DNA of 64,000 nt from Brachyhypopomus gauderio (lineage: Eukaryota > Chordata > Actinopteri > Gymnotiformes > Hypopomidae): NCBI RefSeq assembly GCF_052324685.1, contig NC_135221.1, forward strand, positions 5,571,739-5,635,738, written 5' to 3'. This document shows, in pieces, positions 36,331-47,100 of the stretch. The translations under genes and the position numbers were made by a program. The stretch's first letter is position 1. Each line of letters opens with the position of its first letter. The notes beneath the pieces were generated by a model. The model made no database searches. It was given only the letters and a program-made list of their open reading frames with translations, and was not told the DNA's origin.

Positions 36331-37803
36331 GTGACTTTGTGTGGTGTTCTTTCGTAGCCAAGCGAACAGGGCTTGCTAACTGCGAAGTGGTTCTGTGTCT
36401 CCCTCTAGTGGCAGAAAACGGCCTAGCTAACGACCCAGCCCCAGGATGAACTGAAGCGTTCATACTTTCATGAACATATAGAAGAAAGACCTCGCCACGT
36501 TTGAAGGGTCATCATGAAGATAGAAGCACTAAAGGTGTGTGTATCACAGCACACACCTAAAAGCGTCGTTCTGTTTAGGGGTATGAGCACCGCCGAGCCT
36601 CTCTCACAGGTTTCCATCGGTTACTATCAGTTATGCTGCAACCTCTGTTCACATGCTGCGACATTTCCAACCACAAAGTCTTCTTCTTCTGCTTCCAGCG
36701 AAAATGGTGAAATATAAAAGTAAGGGGCTTTAAGAAACCTACGATAATATTTCATGACACCTAAACATGTTGTTTTAACCTTTTGGCTTGAATGGGTTTT
36801 TTTTTCTGACTTCTGTCAAAGATGCCAATGCCTTCCTAGAGAAAATAATGCACTTGCAGCCAAATATTAGTTCTGTATTAAAAATAATATTTTTTTATTA
36901 AACATGTCACGTAGCCTACTGACTTGCAGTCAACACAGAGTAAACATAATTGTATCTTTATGAACTTTCCAGTTATGATAGCAATTAAGAATATTTAATG
37001 AGTGGGCTAAGCGGCCTGTTGGATCAAGTATGTTGGAGTGTAAACTCTGCATGTTTACTCTGGCACTGGTGTAGCATGTTACCACCAGCATTCTTTCGGC
37101 AAGGTTTTACATTCATTCACGCGATTAAAGGGGTTAATGGGAAACATATCAGATGTTGATGTTGCACTTGTGTCAGTAGCCAAGTCAGTTAAGACCAGCA
37201 AGCGATCCACCTCGTCTGTTTTTGCTCACATGATTAACCCTAGCTATGTTGAATACAGTTAAATACACTGAAGAAAATGACCTAACTTAACAAGGTCACT
37301 GTGTGATTTTGTATTGTAGCTTGTCGAATGTACATGTAATATGGATTTCACCAGTTTCGTACATACTTCTTGTTTGTGGTCTGTGGTAGTTGCTCCAAAA
37401 GAGCTTCCTTATTTCAGCAAAGGAGAAACACAGATACTAAAAATATACAATGTTTATACATCTGTTATTAAAATAATTTATTCAAATACAGTATATTTTA
37501 TACTTCTATTTGGAAAAGTAAATGTTTATAAAAGTAAAAGTAAACATTATATATATATATATTAAAAAAACAAACCTTTCCTATTTAAAATCACTCATGG
37601 TAGAACAGTCAACTGTATCCAGAGGGAGACTGAAGTCAATAGGACAATAAGCCTAATAACTTCTTAATAACGTTATTTTAACACTGGGGTAACAATAACA
37701 AATACAAATGTCACTGCAATGACAGAGAGGCCTCTTGTCTGTCATCACTATCAACTTGTTCATGTTCACCACTGTGTCCAGTAGTAGTGAATGAGTAAAT
37801 GAA
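36331..37803. other. Intergenic stretch between LINE fragments and asah1
   Basis: AT-rich, with no recognised gene. A CTCF-like CCCTCTAGTGGCAG core is at about 36402-36415. A minus-strand AATAAA near 37477-37482 could serve asah1. Confidence 0.45.
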
Positions 37804-40800
37804 TCACCAGGGTGTGCACGGACTTGGGCAGGCTCTAATATAAGACTCCAATTTACCAGTTGAGACTTCCATTAGAGAAGTGTAGGTGGTCAGCTAGACA
37901 GTGACACAAGTGACATTACAAAATTAGTACACTATTACAGGAGTATTAACTATCAGCATAAGATCACTTATGTATAATAAACACTTTCTAGGCTGGAACT
38001 TTGTAAGTTCAAGGTTTGTGTGTGTGTGTATGTGTATGTGTGTGTGTGTGTGCATAAGGGAGGACCTTACCTTGTTTAGCACTGGTTTTGTTGAAAGCAC
38101 ATCATATATAGTTTGTAATGAAATGTTCTGACAAAACACAGATTTAAGTGGTTAATCCCATACCGTACAGGACTTGGTCTTAAGCAATATTAAATCCACA
38201 CAACACGCATTCATGCACATAAACCTCACTCTAGTCACTCTAGTCACTTACTGCTTGTGTGGTTTTATTCATGCATTTCATAGCTGGCGTACGCCGATCA
38301 TCAAGAAAGAACGGGTCTTCCCAGTGGTCATAGTTGGTTTCAAGGACGTACCATCTGCCAAGCTTCAAATCAATCCTGTAACACCATACGTGTTACAATT
38401 ATGTTAATATTAAGTTCATAGCTTTTGTTTTTTGGAAAGTGGATCATTTATATGTGTTTTTAGTGGGTTGATGTGGGCTCACTCCCAGATGTCCAGCGTG
38501 TTGACTCTAGTGCGGGTAATCACACAGCCCTGGCCGGTGCGGTTCCCACCCAAGATGAAGTACGCGGGGGCCAGGAGCTTGGTCATAGCCAGCTGTTTTT
38601 TGGCATCCTCATAACTGTTAAGAAAAAAAACAAACATGTTGTCATTCATGTTTATAATGAGGATTCATTTTTGGTTTTAGGGTACGAACGTCTTCTTTGA
38701 CTGTCGCACATGTGGTGGAGAGGACAAGGGCTTTCACCTGGTCGCGTTCTCCAGGACACGACGCGTGAGGAAGCTCATCCACATCCCATCTCTTTGGCCA
38801 AAAATCCACTCCAGGATTCCTAAAAAAACATAATGTGTTATCTGCCTTGTCAACAAGAAAGAAACTAGGCAGATGAGATGTTCACACTGCCATTCCTAAG
38901 ACCAGAGTAGAAGTAAAAACAGCACTGTTTACATGTATCACTGCATGTTTAAAAACGTTATCTCTTACCTATGTACCCTCCATCAACATTGAAGCGCTCA
39001 TTCGTGGTTAGAGTGAACTCTCTCTACAAACAAGTGAGTATGATTAGGTTTTGTTTTTGTGTACTTGTGAAATGGGATGACGCAAATCACTTTTACAAAG
39101 CCAAGCAGCTTACAGGTCTAATGCCTGTGAGGATTCCTACATATCCTGCAAAGTTGGTGGATCTGAGCAGCGTTCTGTTGTTCCGAATGAAGTCAATATT
39201 CACCACGAGCGGTTTGAGCTTCTCAGTTATGATCCAGGTCTTATTTTTTTGATCCCACCTTTTAGGAAGAACATTTCAAAAGCTGGAATCAACCTTTGAT
39301 AACAATGATTTAAAATATTATTTTTTATATAAAACAAATCTAACAACCTATTATAACAATGAGACAAAAAATATATATACAATACAAAACAGAAAGCTGT
39401 ACCCCATGAACAATCCAAAGTCCAAATTCCGAGCATGGTAAATATTGCCTGAAATATACACAGAATGAGAAGCAGTGACTTATGTAATAAATAATAAATT
39501 ACACATACACAACTAATAAAAATTTAGGGCTATTTGGCTTTTGGGTGAAAGTTTTGCATGAACCTAAAATGCATTCTCACCTTTACAGGTGAACTTAATG
39601 CGACCTTCTCTAAACTTTTGAATGCACATGTTCAACTGTTCAATGTCAGAAGTTTTTGCACATCGTGCTTTCCTCTAACAAGGAGCTTAACAGCAAAATT
39701 CACAACAGGAGTTTCATGAATCGACATCACGAGACCAAGACGACACCGAACTATTGATGTTGTCATGTGTGTCATGTACAAGTGTCATGTCTGACCAATC
39801 TAATCCGTTTACATTAGAAGGGTCTGGGTGCTAGACCACAACACCAGGCACAGGTGTCATCATCTTGCATGGGCCAGGGAATATTTACGCTGGACGAGGG
39901 ACCAGTGGGCCTCAGAGCTGTTCACTGATGAAAGCTGTTTCACGCTGAGCAGAAATTATGGCTGCCAACGATGTTAGAGATGTCATGGAGAGTGCTATGA
40001 ATCAGTCACTGTTGTCACCAGACGAGCCTTTGGTGTTGGTGGTGTTACGGTGTGGTCAGGTGTGTCTAGTCAGTACAAACTGCCCTACACTATAAGCCAG
40101 GGGTGGCCAACCCGCGGCTCGCGAGCCGAATGCGGCTCTTTGCCTGGTTTCGTGCGGCTCCCCAGCCGGTCCGCGGGCTCACCTGCACTAACGGGGCGAC
40201 ACACTGCTACATTTTCGTGGTGCGCGGTTTGTTTACAAGCCTAGCGAGCCGCTAATACTTTTTAAATCGCCGTAGTGGAAAACACGCATTTGACTGTCTT
40301 CACAGCTAATAATTTAGCCCCCCCCCCCCCCCCCCCGCTCAACAACTTACACTCCCCCCCCTCCCCTCGACAACTTACACTCGCCAATGCATGATGTGGC
40401 TCTTTGCCGTTACACAGTACAAAAAATGGCTCTAGGTCTCTGGCGGGTTGGCCACCCCTGCTATAAGCACAGTGACAAGCCTGTACTACTAGAAACGGCA
40501 TGACATGTAGTTGTAATTGATGCTTAAGGGAACAAAGGTTTTTGAGTAGTGCTGTCAATTCCAGGTGCCGCGATTAAAAGTCCTCACCAGGATTTTGCTC
40601 AGGCTTCCTGGATTGTGTTGATTCCACTAATTTTACCTGGATTGCTAATTAGAAAATCTAGCAAGCTTGAGCAAAATCCTGGTGAGGACTTTTAATCGCG
40701 GCACCTGGAATTGACAGCACTATTTTTGAGACATTGACTGTTGTTGGCTTTTGATTCAATATTGTTTTGAGATGAGGAAATGACCATTGCTTAAATTATA

Positions 40801-41799
40801 TAATTTCATTGTAGCTTGAACGTTTTTTTTTATCATAAATTTCACCCGAAAGCCAAACATCCCTAAATTTTTGTAGTGCATATACAGTGTCAGAAATGAA
40901 ATTTCTCACCTTTTACATCTTCTGTAACTACTGATGTGCACACAGTGAAAACTTCATAGAAGATATTAAACAGCACAACTTCTCCTAAAGGATTAAGCAG
41001 AAAGCAGCTTACATTTGAAGTTTTTGAAATCTGTGTATACTCAAATAATGAGGTTTTAACATTCTAATTCTAACGTTCACATACTTTGTTTAAATAAAGC
41101 TCCAATGCTTTGACATTTTAATATCCTTTCTATATAATTCATACTTTCATCAAATAAATGTAATTAAATCTAAGAAACTATTGGATAAACAAACCTCACC
41201 TAAAGGGACTCCAGTGACAACAGCAATTCCTTTAATCTCCTCATTAAAAGGGTAAGGAAGTGTGTCCACAATTAAAGGCTGCAACGATCAGAAAGAATCA
41301 CAGCACAACAGTGAGTAGTTGTTGAGATTACATAACCAAATGATAGTTGTCATAAGAGTCAAAAGAGTAGGGTTACAGGATGATGCAAAAACAGAATTTA
41401 CCCACCAACTTGTTGTCCACTAAATCAAGTATTTGTCCATGGAAAAACCCACCAGCTAAATCTTTTATTGCCTGTATCATTGATAACAGCTGGAAAAAAG
41501 AAAAAAAGTTCATTACTGTGATATACAATGGACAAAATTCAGTTTCAACGTTCTGTTTTGGATACCTCAAGTAAATTGTTCCCCATTCCATAAAGCAGGC
41601 TGGTCTGTTTTCTGTTCTCGATTTACCTGATGTCATCATGCATCACAGCGAAGAACACTTTTGTAATACTTAAACAATTTCTGCTCTGGAAAGGCAACTT
41701 AACGTAAGAACTGCAGTCAGCCTGTAGCCATTTGGTTGAAGAGTTCACTTCATCACCACCACTGTAGTTGGTCTTCTGTGATCAATGTAATCACCACAT

Positions 41800-41898
<99 letters not shown>

Positions 41899-42683
41899 AT
41901 GAAAGTATGAATTATATAGAAAGGATATTAAAATGTCAAAGCATTGGAGCTTTATTTAAACAAAGTATGTGAACGTTAGACCTCATTATTTGAGTATACA
42001 CAGATTTCAAAAACTTCAAATGTAAGCTGCTTTCTATATATATATATATATATATAATTTTTTCTGTACATTTACAGATCTAAATTCCATAGCTGGGTGG
42101 GGTATACAGAAGACTGCTTTGCTTTGTGGACCCACAGCTAAAGGAACAGACCCTGTTATGATATGTATTAAAACATTATGTTTCAGTGTATTATTAAGTT
42201 ACTTACTTCAGACTTTTTCTGCTTCATCAGGTGATTCCACCTCTCGCTGGGCGGTAAATCGAGGTTTACTGTGTACCAGGTGACATTGCCTTTAAACCTG
42301 CAGGGAAATCAGGACACAATTAACCCGAAATCTCACATGAAAACAGGAGGAGACATTTATAGGCTCAATGCACCAACATTAACGGATGAAAGCTCTAAAG
42401 TATCTCTGCCCTCATAATGACAGAGAGGTGTGTGGACGTACGTGGGTCCGTCGGGCGGGTACATGCTGCCCCGGCACTCCTCATACTGTAAACGAGACAT
42501 GGGTCAGGAATACATACAAAATAACCCCTCAAACTCTACTCACAGCTATTCTAGTCTAGCATGAATTATAGTGTCGGTCTAAACAATGTCAAATAAGAAA
42601 AGACCACGGCTGACCTTGTGAGCAAAACATGTAGAAAGGCTGAAAAATGTCAGCAAAACGTAACGAAAGTTTGGCCGTTGCAT
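37804..42683 (-). CDS. asah1: Acid ceramidase, complete
   Basis: There are 14 exons: 42683-42615, 42485-42442, 42297-42207, 41489-41406, 41278-41200, 40984-40910, 39448-39403, 39258-39114, 39023-38969, 38819-38738, 38614-38483, 38375-38252, 38127-38071 and 37893-37804. All phases agree and the total is 1173 nt, 390 residues plus stop (human 395). Exon 1 encodes a signal peptide. The self-cleavage and catalytic site is [13 protein letters not shown] with nucleophile Cys138. Arg154 and Asp157 (ARNLDFG), Asn315 (ETNYDHW) and Arg328 (LDDRRTP) match the human active-site residues with a constant offset of five. The enzyme hydrolyses ceramide to sphingosine and fatty acid in lysosomes. NAAA is a paralogue, but [12 protein letters not shown] and the C-terminal CPSPCTPW are ASAH1-like. 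Confidence 0.96.
38019..38052. repeat. (GT)n microsatellite in the last asah1 intron
   Basis: Interrupted GT/TATG run between exons 13 and 14. Confidence 0.9.
40098..40460. mobile_element. hAT-type MITE inserted into the Tc1 relic
   Basis: 363 bp with inverted ends CAGGGGTGGCCAACCCGC and GCGGGTTGGCCACCCCTG. It is flanked by a perfect 8-bp duplication CTATAAGC (40090-40097 and 40461-40468), diagnostic of hAT superfamily insertion. No coding capacity. It contains a 19-base C run (40318-40336). Confidence 0.9.
40547..40722. mobile_element. Palindromic foldback element, copy 2
   Basis: Two 54-nt arms (40547-40600 and 40669-40722) are perfect inverted repeats with a 68-nt centre. The centre is the reverse complement of the centre of copy 1 at 12.7 kb apart from a few bases. 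It lies inside the Tc1 relic, just right of the hAT insertion. Confidence 0.85.
40999..41156. repeat. Inverted-repeat arm A, next to asah1 exon 6
   Basis: 158 bp starting 14 bases upstream (in transcript sense) of exon 6. It is the reverse complement of 41893-42035 with no substitution, differing only by 15 extra bases (TTTAACATTCTAATT). Confidence 0.9.
41806..41895. repeat. (TG)n-(TA)n compound microsatellite
   Basis: A GT run followed by about 25 TA units in asah1 intron 3, abutting inverted-repeat arm B. A second TA run lies on the other side of the arm (42036-42056). Confidence 0.95.
41893..42035. repeat. Inverted-repeat arm B, in asah1 intron 3
   Basis: 143-bp inverted copy of arm A, set between two TA microsatellite runs. 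Together the arms bracket exons 4 and 5. Confidence 0.9.
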
Positions 42684-43300
42684 CTTTCGTCAACTTTCAG
42701 ATTTCATGATTTTGTCCAGACGAGTTCCGAAACAAAAATCTCGAGCCGGGCTATACCAAGGGCGATAGGTATCCACAGAAATATCGATTTTATTTAGTCT
42801 GAACATAAAACGAGTATACGAGACTGTTATGTACTTTAACATGTTCAGTCTTGAAATAACCATGTACTGTAACAATATCATTATTCAATAGAGATTTGCT
42901 TTCAAATGTTCATTTATATTATTCTTCGCGAGACCCCTCGTGTGATCAATACGATGTTTTCTTCCGATACTAAACAAGGAAGTTGATACGTGCCTATTTA
43001 TAAAGAGGCTCATATTCATATATTGCATTTCGTAACCAAACGTTATTTACAAAAACAATCATGTCTGTGACTAAGCAACATCATCCATTCCTCTTTTGGA
43101 AGATACTCGGAGAATAAAAGAAACACATTTTTTTCTGGTGTTGCGTATTTAATCTTATGCGCATGCGTGAAGTTACATGCGCGGGATACATGTAATAAAG
43201 GCAGAAAAAACTGCCAGCATTTAAACTAAAATTATTATAATATTATCACTCTGACAGCGACTGGGAAATGTCAACGAACAATAGTAAAACAATGCGACGC
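42684..43300 (-). promoter_or_regulatory. asah1 upstream region with NRF1-like site
   Basis: TGCGCATGCGTG (43158-43169) differs by one base from the NRF1 consensus, and a second GCGC lies 13 bases on. No CACGTG-containing CLEAR element was found in this stretch, although lysosomal genes often have one. The transcription start is not defined. Confidence 0.35.
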
Positions 43301-43879
43301 CAGATGTAAGCCTGTAGAAATCGTCTAGAAATTCAAACTTACGCCTTCATTTATGAAGTTAAAAACATCCAGTAGGGGTCAGTATAGATTTAGGTTTAAA
43401 AAACGTTTATTGAACTGTCCTTTCTAATTTAGAAATATGACCTTCTCCATTTAGTGAGCCTCGGTGTAACTGGCGTAATGGTCAACTTAAAAAAAAAAAA
43501 GAAAAACATTTAAGTTGTAATAATTTTTTATTTTTTTTATTTTAACACCTTTATTTACTTACACGTTTACTGTCTAGAATGGCAGAAAGCCCTGAGTATC
43601 ATATCTCAGTAAGATTCTGATAGTCTTCTGTGGAACTGCAAGGGACATGATGTATCAAACTAGTGAAATGCAACCACACTACTAATCCAGTAATGGTGAG
43701 TGCAACAGCCTACCTTCTAAACTACAGCATCTGACTCACAAATAAGAGTGAGGCGAGACCCGAGACATCATCTGAATGAGAAGAACAAGATCTAGGATAT
43801 CAACACCTACACTCTACCAGTCACCAGATCTCCTGCTGGCAAAATAAGTTGGCCAAAGGAGGAGACAGAATAAAGGATA

Positions 43880-44190
43880 GGATCAGAAATTAGTTTATTA
43901 GCACATGTAGCATGTTTTGGAGATAAAGTTAGAGGAGCGAGATTGAGATGGTTTGGGCATGTACAGAGGAGGGAGGAGAGGTATATTGGTAGGAGGGTCT
44001 TGAGGATGGAACTTCCAGGCAAGAGGAGGAGAGGTAGACCTAAGAGGAGGTTTATGGATGGGTGGTAGAGGATATGAGAGTGGCTGGTGTGTCAGTGGAG
44101 GACACTCAGGACAGGGCCAGGTGGAGGAGTTTGATCCGCTGTGGCGACCCCTAAATGGGAATTGCCGAATGAAGAATAAGAAGAAAGGAG
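43880..44190 (+). mobile_element. LINE 3' end fragment (third family)
   Basis: The plus-strand frame reads RLRWFGHVQRREERYIGRRV then MELPGKRRRGRPKRRFMDGW before a stop. This is the typical C-terminus of a fish non-LTR retrotransposon pol. It is followed by the trailer GCTGTGGCGACCCCTAAATG and an AAGAAGAAA end. The clade is not certain. Confidence 0.7.
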
Positions 44191-47100
44191 GAGACAGAAG
44201 CCACTATCATCAGATGGGTTAAATCCCAAATCCAGGACTCTCAGAGTGTACACTAAGCAGGTAGGCTGAAGACTAGTGGGCACCACAGTCACTATCCAAA
44301 ATAAAACAACCATAATCCAGGAGTGTGCCAGGAAGATGGTCCCAAGTGATGAAGTGCTTAATGAGTAGGCCTACTTCAGACAGCAGAGACCCGAGGAGGA
44401 TGGGAATGAGGAGAAGGGATAGAAAAAAAAGAGTTAGAGAAGATGTGGAAGATGAAGGCAATATTGGTTCCTGTGGTTATCGTTGTACTGGGAGCTGTGG
44501 CACACAAACTGGGAGAACGGCTCCAGCAGATCTGGGATCTCCATTCAGAAGAGTGCCATCCAGAGCAACAAATATACCATGCAGGATTCTCCAAATCCCA
44601 GGTCCCTGGTAGAGGACCCTATCTTGAAGGAATAAGACAGGCTGGCTTCTAGCTTAATGGCTTAATGTTATTCTTAGAGTATAGCTTAACATACATTATG
44701 TACAAAAAATCCTTCCATAGTGACAACGCAGCAAATGTCTGTGGGCAGTGCTGAAGATGTAAGTGTGGGTGACGCAGAGAAGACCCCATGTTGAAGGCAT
44801 CTTCCACATCTTCCACATCTTCCAGTCTGATACCATCATTCTTCTAAAGGTCATTTGAAATTGTTCACAAATTCCACTGCTGAGAACCAGATCTATGTTC
44901 TTACGGAAAAACCTAAGAGTAATGGATCAGTCACTTCTGTATTGACATTCACATATTATCTGAGCCTTCAATTTCATACCAGGCATGAACATAATTCTGT
45001 ATCGAGCAAGGGTATTCCTTTATGGAGTATTCCTGCATTCAGTCTTTTTGTGCCATTAGTGTACAAGTGCTTTTGCAGAGGACAGGGGCATGCAAAAGAG
45101 AGTTTGAGTTATGAATCTTTCACACCTGGGAGATAAAAAAACGGCCAAGCCACTTGGCCAACTGAAGGTCCTCCATTAATTACACACTTCCTACTGATTA
45201 TACCCGTTGATAGAGCTTATCTTCTAAGGCAGAAGAACGCTGCCCTCCAGCCTGGAGTGTTCACCTAGTGTGGAGATATGTCAGAGAGAGGAACCACCAC
45301 TGGTGTAAACTCATGATAAGACAAATGGAGCATTCTCAGCTTTCTAATGTGTGGAAGTGAAACAGCCTTTACCTGTGCTTTGCAAAGTTACTCAGTAGAA
45401 TATCAGTTACATAACTGAATTTATGCTATTCAAGCACAACTGTATATTTCTGAGATATAATAAAGGGCAAAGTGAATTAGTCCTTTAATGTAGATAATTC
45501 GGTTTAAATATATTAGCTCATAAAAAGAAAGACTCAAGTGCAATGTTCATGAATTACGAAACTTTTCAAGTCTCAAAGACAGGTACGTTTTCATTCTGGT
45601 TAATATTCTTTCTCTATCCAGGTGTCTTTTGCTAATTCAGCTGCACTTGACAATTTGATTTATAGCAGCTGTGTTTTACATATTTCTGATTTTACAATTT
45701 CAAATATATATCATATGCCATCTGTATAGGATATTGCTCTACAATTGACTTGATTTGCTATTTTTATCTGACTGATTTACTGGCAAGGTTTGCTCCTCTT
45801 TTCCTTTCTATCCCTGATTTTTTCATCTGTTATAGGATGCTACCAAATACAAGGCCTGCAATCATCACAGCTCGGTGTATAACAAATCACGCAGAATGTC
45901 ACATACTCCACGCCTCAGACACAAATCCCGCCAGCACGGAGTTGTCAGATAACGCCTTATTTATACTCTTTATTTGACGTTGAATTGAGGATAATAAATA
46001 GCATTCTACAAGACTACAAAAAGAGCTAATTAGAAAAATATTTAATAAAATCTGTTCCTTGTCTTTTTAATTCAAAATCACTTATTAAAAATATATTTCA
46101 GACAGGGGTGTAAAGCAATTAACTCAAGGGAATATATGAATAATTGTAGTGTTTATGACAAAAAGATAATCATTTCATAAAATGGGTGTATCAGGACAGT
46201 TTAAAATGTTTATCAAAGTGGTGGTAACCCTCAAGAACATATGCTCTCCATGCATTTCATGAGGGGCACATTGTAGATGTACGGATTAAACATAGAGGCG
46301 TTCCCTCCTCGTCAGTGGTCATTTCCTGACCATTTCTAACAGTAATAATGCTGTCCAGAATAGTGTGCTAGCCAGATAACATCAGCAGAGATCCTGGAGT
46401 CAGAAACATATCAAATTCAGCTTCAAGCTAAGTGAGTAGCTTATATTGTGAGTGTAGGTACATGGTAGGTGTATCAGATAAAGGGGCTGGTGAGTGTGAA
46501 AACCAGACTCCAAACCTCTAACATCTGTGCATGAAAAAAGCTTGTAGAATTATGGGCAATTTTACAGACAGAAGGAAGACTTCTACCAGACTTCTACAAG
46601 AGTGACGGAATGTGGGACACGCTGAAGTAAGAAAAAAAAAACCAGAAAACAAAACAAGCTCGTTAGAGGAACTGCTCGTAATTGAAAGCTTGCGATTTCA
46701 TCAGTGGAGCGTCGTGCCGTGAGCTACAACTGACTTGCTTGTTTTTTGTTGCCGCCGTGTTGCCGATGGCAATGGCAGCAGGAAGTTCTGAAGTGCACTG
46801 AAACATATTAAGTGCTCAGATAAAGTGTGAGGACTATATACGAACAGGCTGTGACTCCTGTAGGATTTACCATGTGAAACTGTAAATGCCATCATTAAAA
46901 TGGAATTCAACACTTCAAACACACAGTTATTGTTGTTTCAGGTCAAATTAACTGGGGATGCTAGTTGAAATGACATAACTGTGTCACCATTCAGTTTATT
47001 TATAAATAACAGTACAGCATAAAACTAAGCATGGACAGCGTCTTGTTTCAAGAACTGCGTGGATATGAGGTTTGAGGTGCTTGTCATGGTACATTCATAC

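Larger units (their letters stand above)
39508..40880 (+). mobile_element. Decayed Tc1-like transposon in asah1 intron 6
   Basis: The ends are inverted: AAAAATTTAGGGCTATTTGG on the left (from about 39520), and on the right the complement reads AAAAATTTAGGGATGTTTGG. Both continue into CTTTTGGGTGAAA and CTTTCGGGTGAAA. TA flanks both sides. Inside, plus-strand frames around 39850-40080 retain the Tc1 transposase stretch [16 protein letters not shown] and an [13 protein letters not shown] remnant of the usual FGGGSVMVWGGIS. Stops are frequent. Without the two later insertions it is only about 0.83 kb, so it was internally deleted. Confidence 0.75.

Noticed and set aside
44325-44652. Plus-strand open frames of 69-95 codons
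   Set aside because: They overlap each other in different frames, with no domain and no splice pattern.
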